DNA of 64,000 bases, from positions 345,500,243 through 345,564,242 of the forward strand of contig CM040121.1 in NCBI GenBank assembly GCA_022559845.1. The letters are read 5' to 3'. Of the stretch, positions 21,665 through 32,119 are shown in pieces. A program made the position numbers and the translations under genes. Position 1 is the stretch's first letter. Every line of letters starts with the position of its first letter. The notes beneath the pieces were generated by a model. The model worked only from the letters and a program-made list of their open reading frames with translations. It ran no database searches and was not told where the DNA came from. Source of the DNA: Amorphophallus konjac. Its lineage: Eukaryota > Streptophyta > Magnoliopsida > Alismatales > Araceae.

Positions 21665-23626
21665 TAATGGGAATCTACATCGGGCACTAATTTTTATTTT
21701 TGTATTTGTGTCCTTTTAATTTGCATTTATATCCATGGGAAGTAAGTTTGTAATTGTAAGGCTTTATAAGCCAATTTGTCATTCCCCAAGGATGTTTGGG
21801 TTTTTGTGTAAAAGTTCCGTAGGCCCAGTGGGGGCCCCTCATCTCCTTCCCCATTCGTCCACCTAAGCCTTAGGGCCCATGTGGGGTCAGTCAAAGGTCC
21901 AAGGTGGGCTTCTAGATAGCTTGACCATTCAAGGGGACAATCGGATTAAAAAGTACAATATTCTAACCCTTAAAGTCCAATATGCCATCCCCATTTAAAT
22001 TTATTTAATAGGTTTTATATTTTTATTTTAATTGAGTCAAAACACATGGGGAATTAAATGTGAATCTCCCTTTTACCCCTCCCCAAATTTAGATCTGAGG
22101 TTAGTTTAGGTCTTTTTACCTTTCATATAAATACCTTGTATTTTGTGATTTACTTAGCATTAATGAAAGAAAATTCCATTGTATGCTCAATTGCCCAAGG
22201 GCACCCCTCTCTCCCCCTAGCTGTTGTGAAACCTGTGAATTTTTAGAGGTGTGAAGCCTCTCCACCACCACCTCCTGGAGTGTGAAGCTCAGCACCGCCG
22301 CCGCCGCCGCCATCGAGCCGCCATCGCATCGCCACCGCCGCTACGTCGGAGCTCTGTCCAAATCAGGATAGAACCTCAACTCTAAAATTTTATCTTTCTT
22401 TTTTGTTCTCTGATCGAGCCTCAATTTGAGAGTTTGTTCTCCCTGTCACCCCTAGTCTCCAATTTAAATTTCGTGCCATTTAGCTTTCGTTTGATATTTT
22501 TCCCATATTTTTGTTCTTCCCCTCAGTAATATGCTAGTTTACAGATCTGCTGGACAGTGTTCCCTTTTCATATTTTTCCCACACCCTTATCAATTTTCAA
22601 AAAATCCATAAACATTCTCAGGTGTTCCTAACATCCACCCCTTCCACCAGTAATTTTCGCAGCATCCATAAAATTCCCCTACCCACCGGTCAAAGGTCAG
22701 TTTCAGGCAGATATCTTTCTGTCCTGAGTGTCAGTAATCAGATCCATAGAAACAACACAGTGTTGCAGAGCCTCCCATTTCTCATCCCTTCATTGGATCG
22801 ACCTACAAAAATTATATGTTTTAGATCTGGGAGTCCTCTTTTCAACACCGCTGGTCTTACCTGGATCTGATTCCGAATCTGAGACAATTAATTCTTAATG
22901 CCGAGGCGCGCAAATTTGTTCCCCGTGCAAGTCCGAAATAGTAGTCCGGGAGAAATTCACAAACAAATACCAACGGTCAACTTCTGGAACCGCCACTTCA
23001 GATAGTCGTTCAGGGACGTCCTGCCATCGTCCCAGCCAAGCGGCGCCGTTAGAAGATCTCAGGAATGCGACGTTCCTTTGGGGGTAACGGCTTGCTGTCC
23101 AGCGAGTCAGAACTGAGTCGACGCAGCACCGAGTCGGCGCAGGACCGAGTCGGACCAGCAGGCCGAGTTCGTCCGAACGCACCTCCAGCTTGCTGTCCAT
23201 CAACCCAGGGTCGATCCTCCCGGGCCCCACTTGTAGCCTTTTATCTCCCTGCGTGGAGTGGGTAATATAATTCACTGCTGTAATTAAATTTTAACTATTA
23301 TTACCGGGAGTTACCATACTTCGCCAGGATCGTCTTCCCCACGCCCGGAGCGTGGAGGTATCATGTTCGCTCTCTTACTCGGCGTTTGCTTTACTCATAT
23401 TTATTCGTATATGCCGCTGCATGTGATAGGTTACTAGCTCGATATCTATTTTTATCACCGCTGCGAGAGAGTGAGTGTGACCCGTCCTGTGACTCGATCC
23501 GAGTACACGCGGAAAGCCGATACCCGAGACTCACTGCCGGTTTCTCAACCACGGACGGTCCAACGTTTCCCTTGCTAGGGACGAGTCGTGAGCTAGAGTC
23601 CTAGGTCGCGTGTCCGTCCCGCATCA
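21665..23626 (+). repeat. E6 3' LTR
   Basis: It has 1962 bases, ends GTCCCGCATCA, and opens TAATGGGAATC instead of TGATGGGAATC, so its terminal G has mutated to A. It contains a (GCC) run at about 22291-22309 and the hairpin CCACGC-ccgga-GCGTGG at 23339-23355. Confidence 0.93.
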
Positions 23627-23631
23627 CTCTC
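23627..23631 (+). repeat. E6 target-site duplication, right copy
   Basis: CTCTC, exact match to 17350-17354. Confidence 0.92.
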
Positions 23632-23698
23632 CCTGGTTGGACCTAGTTCCTTCTATTTTCTCATCATTTGAGCTTATTGGTCCTAGATAAGAGCTAAT
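23632..23698 (+). repeat. E5 continuation between E6 and E7
   Basis: These 67 bases belong to neither neighbouring LTR and so should be E5 sequence resuming after E6, cut again by E7 at 23699. Nothing in it is recognisable. Confidence 0.4.
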
Positions 23699-26013
23699 TG
23701 GTGTGGACACCAGAGCAAGCAACAAGCATGAGTCGGCGAACAGTCGGTACCGTACGCGCAACACCACTCGAGCTACACCGGCATCCCTTTGGGTTGGAGA
23801 CAGTTTGGAGTCTCCGTCTTGAGTCTGGGTATTTTTTAGTATTTATTGGGGTGAATTTGGTATTTATTGCATTGCATTAATGTATTTGTAATGTGTGTTT
23901 GTTTGGGATCCTTTGTAAGGCTATTAATAAGCCATTGGGTCAAGTTCTTTATTTGGGCTCCTTTCTAAGGCTATTAATAAGCCATTGGGTCAAGTTCATA
24001 TAGAGTCCATTAAGGGGTAATGTTCATATTGGACCTTAAGGCCAATTACAGCCCAATTGGACTTTTCCCTCTCTCATGGGCTTTCTAGCTTGGAAGGCCC
24101 CATAGGCTGGACAAGGGTCCATGGGCCAATTGGTTGGTCTTTGGCCCAAGTTGCCATTTTTGACCCATGAGGAGGGCACACCTTCTTTTGGCCTTATTAG
24201 GCTAAATTGTTTATTTAGCTTTGACCACTTGGGGAAAATTAGATTTTGGCATTCCCAAGGTACCCCTCCCAAATCCTAGATCTGAGGGTAAGGTTGGTCA
24301 TTTACCTAGGGTTCCCATTACATATAAAAACCTTGTATTTTCCATTTTCACCACAATTAATAGAAGAATTTATGCATTTTGCTCCAAGAACCAAGGGCTG
24401 CCCCCTCTCTCTCTCCTCTCCCTCCCCTTGTAGCTATGAAGGCTGCCAATCTGAGGTGTGACACCTCCCGTATCAGAGTGTGAAGCTCACCACCACCGCT
24501 GCCACCGCCATCGAGCCGCCATTGCACCGCCACCGCCGTCGCCGGAGTTCTGTCCAACTCAGGACAGCAAGCCAAAGGCGGAATTTTGACTCTCAGCTCG
24601 TAGATCTGACGAGGCTGAAACTTTGAGGGTGAGTTCCCAAGGTTGATCCCACATCCCAGAAAAAGTTATAGATTTTTCCCACTTCGTTTTCCCATTTTTC
24701 CATTTAGATTCCCACAGCCCACAAGATCTGCCCCTGTACAGACTTGTGTTCCAGCAACCTAACACTTCGCCCATGAGACCCCCTTTTCGATTTCAGAATG
24801 AGATGAAATTTGAACTGGGAGTTCTGTCCACCTAAGCCATCGTCCATAATTTTTTTTGTGATTTTAGGAATTTTCTTTCCCATCCAAAAAATCACTCCAT
24901 TTTCCCAAATCTGTGTTGCCCCCTGCAGTCCAGATCCGACCCATCTCTGTTAGAAAATCCCTTTCTCATACCAAACCTCCACCAAAAATTACCAAAAAAA
25001 TATTCTCGTGTTCCTTACCTCTTGCTCCACCTCCCATAAAAATCACACCTCCCAGATCTAAGGTTTCAGTCGCGGTCAACACACTTCTTCAGGCAGATCT
25101 CAGTCTGCCTGGCCAGATCTGAGACAGGGAACTTTCCCTTTGGAAAATCTCCCATGAAAAATACGGCTACAGAAAAATTCCTGTAACACCAGAGGGTTGA
25201 AGGTCTCCGAGTCAGCTTCGCATCGGTGCCAGTCTCGCGTCGTTCCGACGTCGGGAATGATCACAACACTTTTTATCGCCGGGTCGCGCAAGCCTGAAAC
25301 AACAGATCAGGTCCGGGGCAATAAGCTTCAACACTTGACAAATCGGGCCGCCTCGCCTTCCACAAGGCGAATCAGTGCATCCCTCTCCTAGGGATTGTCC
25401 CTCTAGGAGTCCCCTTTGTACCGGGACCAATCTCGCCTCAGTAGGTCGCCCGAGCAGATCGTGTACCCCACAACCGTCAACCTGCGCCGTCCGGACAGCA
25501 TCAAGTTGCAGCGTGTCGGCACCGACGGAGCGGTTCAAAATGCTACCCGTCAACCCAATTTTGATCCTCCCGGGTCCCACATGTTATCTATTACCTCCCT
25601 GCGTGGAGTGGGTTTAATATTGTAATTATTGATAATTGTTAACCAGGAGTACGATCTTGGCCGGGATTGTCTTCCCCACGCCCGAAGCGTGGAGGTTACG
25701 GTCTCTCCTTCTTGGCATTTGCTTACTTAGTATATGACTATATGCCGCTGCATGAGAGCATTAGAATTCTAGCTCATTAATTCATGTTCATCACCGCTGT
25801 GAGAAAGAGAGTGAACCCGTCCCGTGACTCGATCCGAGCACGGAAGTGAGTTTGACAACCCTTGACTCTACCTGTTTCTTAACCACGCGGATCCGCATTT
25901 CCCTCGCTTGGGATGACGAGTGAGCTCGCATTTCTGTTTAAGGCATATATCCCATAGGAACTCTTAGTGTCGAGCCGATGTAGCTCTATTGTTCGCGTGT
26001 CACTGGTCGCGTC
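23699..26013 (+). repeat. E7 5' LTR, left part
   Basis: It opens TGGTGTGGACACCAG, like the E10 LTRs (TGGTRCGGACACCAG), and runs to the E8 insertion. It contains a TATA (CATATAAAAA, 24321-24330) and the U5 hairpin CCACGC-ccgaa-GCGTGG at 25676-25692. The last bases GCGTC are the left copy of the E8 target duplication. Confidence 0.88.
24321..24330 (+). promoter_or_regulatory. E7 LTR TATA box
   Basis: CATATAAAAA followed by CCTTGTATTTT, as in the E6 and S1 LTRs. Confidence 0.55.
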
Positions 26014-27790
26014 TGTAGATATATTTGTTTCTTTCTACTCTCTTTCTCTTTCTTCAAGATATCGGCTTGACAGATCTCTCCTCTCCTTCTAATAAATCGA
26101 TATGTAAAATAAAATAGACAGTAGATAGAGAAATAGAAGAGAGTAAAGAACCGTGATCGCCACCAAGACGTCGTACCCGATGAACACGCCGTGCCTTGGA
26201 AAAAGGGAGAGACACTCGCCTGAGTTGCAGCGTTGGGAGGATGAACGGTTTATGGGGAACCGCCTAAGGGATGCACGGTCTTACGATAGACTGTTCTTCA
26301 GTGCTGCGGGGGACGCGGGACGTAGGACTACTGGCTGATGGATGGTTTAGACACGACCGCAGGACGATGAAGTGCAGTTGAGGATGCACCGCACATAACA
26401 TCGAACGGTCCTGGAAGAGCCGCACAAGACCATCAAGACAGAAGTCGTAAAGGGGTCCAACCTCCACCCTCTCCGGCCGGCCAGAGGGGATGGGCCTCGT
26501 GCTAGGGATTGCTGACCTGCAAAAACAACGTGAAAACACAAAGAAATAACCCAAATTAGAACTGACAAGTGTAGTACATGCTAAAACAAAGATGAATGAT
26601 CATAACTAAATGAAGTGGGGGATACCTGGGGAGTTTTAAACCCCTGGGGGCGTCAAAAAATGTGGGAGGATGTGTGAGTTATAATGAAAGTGAAGAAAGC
26701 AAGGAGAATGATGCATGCAACACAAAAGGGACTGATGGATTATCAAAGATAGAAAAAAGACTCAAAATATAGGTTACTCCCTGGACCGGAGGCCTGTATG
26801 GACATAGAAGGCCTCCCTCCTTGGTGCTAGGTGACTCCAGGATTCGACAGGGCTTCGCCGTCGACCAAAATCTTCCCCCCTTTTCAAGCCCTGTCTTTAG
26901 GGTCTAATTATAGAGCCTAGAAAGCCTAGCTCGAAATTAGGGTTTCCAATGGATATTAATCCGAGATATCAGAAGATAAAGTGAAGATAATATCCTCAGC
27001 TTTCGTTAGGATAAAATCTCATCCGATTTGGTTGAGAATCCATGGAGAAAACCGAGGACAAAGTTGAGGGTTTAACCACGGATAAAAAAGATAAAAATCG
27101 GTTGAAATTCAACAATCGACGGGATGAACGGTCTTACAATAGACCGCTCAACTGGATGGGCGGCCATATACTGGCCGTCCAACCTTGTCGGTGGAAATTC
27201 AAAATAAATCATCAATAATCCAAATTATCCGTTGAACTGACCGAAACCTTCGCCATTGGACTCTCAGAGATGAACGGCTCATATTCGACCGTTCAAAGGT
27301 AGAGCGGCCAAATACTAACCGTTCTAGCCTAGTCGGTGGGAAATAAAAATACATAAGATAATTAGATAATTATCTGCAAACCAGCGGCGTTAGGACTCTG
27401 GAGAGATGAGCGGTCACAACTCGTCCGTACATCAAGTTGAACGGCTAGGAGAGGCCCGCGTAAGTGCTTTGTCGGTGGAAATTCAGAAAATCATCAGAAA
27501 TCAACCCTAAATGTATGAACGGTCTATATCTAACCGCCTAAGCGTTGAACGGCTGAGGATGAACCGTACATGCTCCTGGACACTTGATTTTCATAAACAT
27601 GTTCAATTAACCAAAAATCAAGGCCCATTAAGCCCTGAATCGATACGGACCCAACCAAGGAGGGAAGTTACCCATAAAACTGGCGCATGATTTACCAAAA
27701 AATGCCCAGCGAGTGATGGACAACTCGAGACATCAACAAATGGGAGTAAGAGGAACGACTCAACTTATCGGCAAAAAATGGGTGTCAACA
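26014..27790 (-). repeat. E8 3' LTR (left copy)
   Basis: In plus orientation it runs from TGTAGATATATTTG to GGTGTCAACA. It carries a series of short hairpins, among them 26246-26262, 26276-26294, 27129-27146, 27161-27177 and 27272-27294. A 12-base copy of the element's own primer site is at 26151-26162. Confidence 0.93.
26276..26294. repeat. ACGGTCT/AGACCGT hairpin, shared with E12
   Basis: CGGTCTTACGATAGACCGT is a short stem-loop. The same sequence, or its first 18 bases, recurs near 32380, 33235, 49510 and 50368 in E8/E11, and also at 55202-55220 in the unrelated E12 LTR. Confidence 0.9.
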
Positions 27791-28393
27791 GATGCCCCTC
27801 CTTAACTTACGTCGCCGCCTCTTCTTAGCCGCAATCTTCTTGAAACCACTCCACCTGGCGCGGGCTCGGCTTCTCGGGCTCCTCAATCTGTAACGTTTTC
27901 TCAAATAGCGGGCCCACCTGGCAGATGGCCTGGCCCGGTCGTGAATATGCAGCATCATTGGGGCGGCTGCCCCTAGACCCCCAGTGCGAACAAGATGCAG
28001 ACATTCTTGGGCAAACAGCTTCTCAACTGAATGAATATCATGAAGCCACGGAGTATTGTCTCTTGGCACTAGAACATAGAGGTTCGGCAACTCCACTCGG
28101 CAATCAGGCTTGAAGAATAACTCCCGTACTAGAAGAGCAGGACAAAGCTGATGGAGATCAATGCGCGGCGTTGACGTGGCCGGCATGCTAATAAATTGAG
28201 GGAGGTTGCATAGCAAGTGCAGAAGGTCCTTGGAAAGTGTAGAAGATACAGCCAATTGCCCCTTGAATAGGTAATTCATCAGGCCTCGGGCGGCCGTATG
28301 TGTTAGCGTAATCTGAGTACCCCTCTCGGCCAGTGAACTGAACAGCAATCGAGCGCGAGGTAATAACAGCATTAATGATGAACTTCCTGGCAA
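27785..28393 (-). CDS. E8 ORF of unknown function, arginine-rich end
   Basis: An open frame of 202 codons sits between the gag frame and the LTR, in a different frame from gag, and its stop falls within the LTR edge. I recognise no domain. The last 45 residues are strongly basic (RYLRKRYRLRSPRSRARARW, then KKRRRRKLRR), which could bind nucleic acid or act as a nuclear signal. E11 keeps a related end (LRRGIC) before its LTR. It may be a chance frame through the remnant of a deleted pol. Confidence 0.35.
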   Translation of the reverse strand: MPGSSSLMLLLPRARLLFSSLAERGTQITLTHTAARGLMNYLFKGQLAVSSTLSKDLLHLLCNLPQFISMPATSTPRIDLHQLCPALLVRELFFKPDCRVELPNLYVLVPRDNTPWLHDIHSVEKLFAQECLHLVRTGGLGAAAPMMLHIHDRARPSARWARYLRKRYRLRSPRSRARARWSGFKKIAAKKRRRRKLRRGIC

Positions 28394-28571
28394 GCAAAAA
28401 GATTGCTACCAGCCTTGCCTTTGAATAAACTGGCACCAACACAAGGGAACTCTTCTTTGCAACCGTTCTCGTAGTAAATGCAGGCTAATTACCCCTAAAA
28501 TGGCCATGAACCAGGACTTGGACCGGCATGCGGCTAATGAAATCTTGAGGCTTGTATTGCATAATCAAAGC

Positions 28572-30866
28572 CTAGCTCGGCTCCTTTTCTCCTTGGGGAC
28601 TACACCCGAGGGGCACCAAAGGTAGCGTGTACCAGCTTCGCGAAGTGGGAAGTAGTAGAGGGAGGTTAGAAGGAAGAGGTTTGAACGGCGCGGGTGGCGA
28701 TGGTGCAAGCGATGGGGAAATACTGATGATGATGGGCATGGGTGGAGGTAAAGGGAAAAGTGGAGGTATGGGTTTAGGGTCGATCTGCTCGGGCTCAGAG
28801 GATGATGGCGAAAGAAGTGGCATCGGTGAAGGTGATGGAACAGGGATTATTACAAGGGTAGGTGATGAAGACAGTGGTGACGGTAATGGGGATAATGGAG
28901 AAGGTGGTGATGGAGATGTGGTCAATGGAGGCGGCGAAGGTGGAGGTGGAGAAGGTGGTGGCAAAGGGGGTGATATGGTTGATGGAGATGGTGAAGGGGA
29001 AGAAGGAGGAGAAGGAGGTAGTGGCGTAATAGAGGAAGTGGCGGGTGGTGGTGCTCTTCGGCGTATCTTTACAACATGTCGAGAGATGTTGGGGACAGGA
29101 GTGGTGATGGAACCGAAGGGTGAAGGATAAGTTGCCCGAGCGGAGGCTGAAGTAGGTAAAGGTGGTGGAGGAGATGGGATAGAGGAAGAAGTGGGTAACG
29201 GAGCAGGTACCTTCTCAACTAGAGAAACACCAGGGTGCCCCTAGTCTTGAAGTGGAGACGGTTGCCTAGGCGGCAGGGCTTGCTGCTGTTGTTACTTACT
29301 GCTGAGTTCTGAAAAAACTTGGCGCATGATAGCCCAATCATCCATCTTCTTATCTTCCAGACTGTAAACAAGTTCCTGGAACTCGGGGAAATTCTTAATC
29401 AAATGCCCCTGTTGACGATGGAATTCACATAAATGGAGTAAATTCCCGACCGCAGGTTGGCAAGGCATAACCGGAGGGAGCTGCAACGCATGGGTGGCCA
29501 TCAAAGCCCTGAAGATGTTTGTAAAAGACTCCGGCAACGGGGAGTGAGAAGCCCGCTTCGGGCAAGGTGGATGCCGAGGGGTGTGAAAAGGTAATGGAGA
29601 TGGTAGTGGGGGTTGCGTAGGCAAGGGGGACTGCGTAGGCAAAGGCGAAGGGTTATAATGATGTGGAGGCGTGGAGGGAGTGGGAATGTAATGAACGACA
29701 TCTACCCGTTCTGGGTGTAGTAATTCCTTGACTGGAGGTGGAGGGGTGTGGTGAGATGAAATAGTGGAGGGCTGACTCATGGAGGGATGTAAGGTGGAAC
29801 ACATGGAGGTATAGGGGTGTGTGGGGATGGAAGGCTAACTCGTGGAGGGATATGTAGTGGAGGGCTGACTTGCGGTGGAGGGCGGAGGGAAAGTGTATGT
29901 AGAAGGTGACGGTGGAGGAGGCTGATGGTCAAAGGAAACTAGGAGTTGTTGGTTAACAAAGTGGGCTCTATTGTAAAGTTGTTGCCAGAATGTAATATCA
30001 TTCAGAGTTAAAATGCACTTGAGCTCGGGGGTTGCATTAGAAATAGCCATCTTGATCTGCTCACCCTCTAGAATATGCCCCGGGACTTGCGCGGCTTGGC
30101 GACGCCAGCGGTCGGCAAACACAGAGAATTCTTCACCGGGCTTCATCTTCTCTTGGGCCAGATCAGCCATAGAATATCTGGGCCCCACCTGGTCTCGGTA
30201 CTGCTGAATAAACCTTGCTTGGACGGCTTGAAAATTCATCATCTGCTCCTGCGGTAATGTAAAGAACCAATGCTTGGCCGAGCCCTCTAAAGATAGGCCA
30301 AACAAATAGGCCATCAAGCGTGGATCATGCTGGAACTGGGCCGACTCATATAAGAACTCCTTCAAATGAGCATAAGGGTCACCAACTCCACCATAGCAGC
30401 GATATGCGGGAATCTGTGAACGCGGTGGAAGTTGAAGACCTCGAAAGGCAAGTGGGATATCCGAAGAAGTTTGAGGATTGATTCAGCGTTGCAGTTCATC
30501 AAGCTGGCGTTGGGCCCGAGCGAACATCTCCTCGGTAGAAAGAGTCTGAGAAGGATATGAGCCAGCCTGAGCAAGGGATGGTGAATTTAAACCAGGGTAA
30601 TGATGATGGGCCGGATAAGGGGACCCAACCTGAGAAAAAGGAAAGCCCATTCCAAGAATGGAGGAATGCATGGGCCTGGAAGAATCATGTATGTAAGAAT
30701 GAGGATGGATTGGGCTAGCAGCAGCACGGGCGGGGTAAGAAGGCCTGTTTAAAGAATGGGGTCCAATGGAGGAATAAGGAGACGGGCCCGCATGGGAAGA
30801 GGAATCCACGCGGGGGTAAGAAGATGGAGAGGTGCAGGAATAAGGTACATGGGAGAAATGCTCCAT
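28572..30866 (-). pseudogene. E8 gag polyprotein with proline-rich tail
   Basis: On the minus strand one frame starts at MEHFSHVPYS (30866) and continues for about 760 codons, broken by a handful of stops (30483, 29835, 29292 and one near 29250). The first part is Ser/Pro/Tyr-rich. The capsid follows, with GDPYAHLKEFLYESAQFQHD, GLSLEGSAKHWFFTLP, FADRWRRQAAQVPGHILEGE and TFWQQLYNRAHFVNQQL. This is the capsid pattern of Ogre/Tat elements. Near 29370-29410 a CEFHRQQGH segment resembles their CxxH knuckle, with its last cysteine lost. The remainder is a long proline-rich linker. Most stops fit C-to-T changes. No protease motif is clear. Confidence 0.75.
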
Positions 30867-31240
30867 GGGGAAAGTGGAGACTTTATACAGTGAATTTCAA
30901 ATGAATATAAGGATGGGAATGAACCTAAGATAAATGTAGCTAAATGGAGACACACAAAGATGAACTAGACCTAATGAGCCTAATCTGACCAAAAGATGCA
31001 AATGCCGACACTATGCAACATACAATGGAGAAGAGAGATGACAAAAGAATCAACCAATTAGCCAAACAAATTCCAAATGATGCGCGAAGAATTTTATAAG
31101 TTCTCTTAGGAGCTTAGTGGATTAATTAAAATGTGAGTTCACTCAACCACAAGGTACCTAAATAGGGTGAGAATGGAGAACTGGCAGACTCTAAAGGACT
31201 CTCTCTCGCACGAATGCAGACCCTAGACTAGGGGGTGGTA

Positions 31241-31334
31241 TGCTACAACCAACCCGGCGTCCGTGTGGGAATCCACGGCTCACGGGGGCTTACGGAGGTC
31301 CTCAGCAGGTCCCCTAGTCGGTTCCAAGGAGTAT
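31241..31334 (-). repeat. Block shared with E12 and E1 LTRs
   Basis: By eye about three quarters of roughly 92 aligned bases match 53787-53880 in E12 (shared CAACCAACYCGGCGTCC, GTGGGAATCC, TTACGGAGG, CCTAGTC), in the same relative orientation, and reversed 4541-4632 in E1. Confidence 0.8.
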
Positions 31335-32090
31335 GGAGACGAGAGGAAACCCTACCACGGTAGGAATGCAGCTAGATGTGAATGAAATTCATGAGTCCTA
31401 TGTGCACCGGAGTGCATGCAAAATCTAGCCTAGAAACTAACAACCAATGACCAAAATAAACATGCGGGGATGAAAACAAGTAGACACCAATAACATATAA
31501 GCAGGGGAAGATCAATGGATGGCACCATGGAGAACAAAGATAATATAGATATGGCAATCAAAGCAACCTCGGGTGCACTGTGGCATCAGAAGGACGGTCT
31601 GTGGGAGACCGCACAATAAGATAAACGGTCTGGGGTGGACCGCATAATCCAGGGAGCAACAGAACTATAGAATAACTGTAAAAGAATCACAGAGTGCTGG
31701 AAATGAAGGACGGCAGCGATGAAAAACGTACGAAGAAGCGCGGTCTGTATATAGCTGCGTAAGCTCTGGAACGGATCCTCACAAACCGTGTACCTACAGT
31801 CAGAACACCCAGAAGCATACCTATGCCAGAAATATGGACGGTCAGGAACAGGCCATTCGGCGGTTTGGACGATCGATGGGAGGCCGTCTATGACAGGACG
31901 CTCGCAGGAGAACTGGCACTATTCGCGGGGAAGGACGGTGGATGATCAACCGCATAAAGGTTGAACGACTCTGTGAGAACCGCTCACGTTCCAGGAGGCA
32001 GAAAACACAACTTAATCTGCAATCACTTCAAAAGGGGACTAACACAACGAAAGAGGGGTCAGTAAATCACAAGCACGATGGGCACTAGGT

Positions 32091-32108
32091 GTCCCACCGT
32101 GATCGCCA
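32091..32108 (-). promoter_or_regulatory. E8 primer binding site
   Basis: On the minus strand TGGCGATCACGGTGGGAC lies 11 bases after the LTR end. The TGGCG start is usual for Ogre/Tat elements, which do not use tRNA-Met. The exact tRNA cannot be named from sequence alone. Confidence 0.65.
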
Positions 32109-32119
32109 AAAAAGAAGGG

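Larger units (their letters stand above)
17355..23626 (+). mobile_element. E6: complete pol-less chromovirus derivative
   Basis: A whole element of 6272 bases: LTRs of 1958 and 1962 bases, a Met primer site, a gag N-terminal half fused to a long proline-rich ORF of unknown function, and a chromodomain-like scrap. A perfect CTCTC duplication flanks it. No protease, RT, RNase H or integrase core is present. The gag half resembles the E7 gag, so an E7-like element is the likely helper type. E10 has the same layout and S1 is a solo LTR of this family. Confidence 0.92.
30867..32119 (-). other. E8 untranslated leader with hairpins
   Basis: The 1.25 kb between primer site and gag start is non-coding. 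It carries ACGGTC-type hairpins near 31593-31615, 31624-31645, 31835-31900 and 31930-31990, and the 31241-31334 block shared with the E12/E1 LTRs. Confidence 0.7.

Noticed and set aside
28627..29130. 167-codon glycine/acidic-rich frame on the plus strand
   Set aside because: It is the complement of the proline-rich part of the E8 gag frame on the minus strand; composition alone keeps it open.
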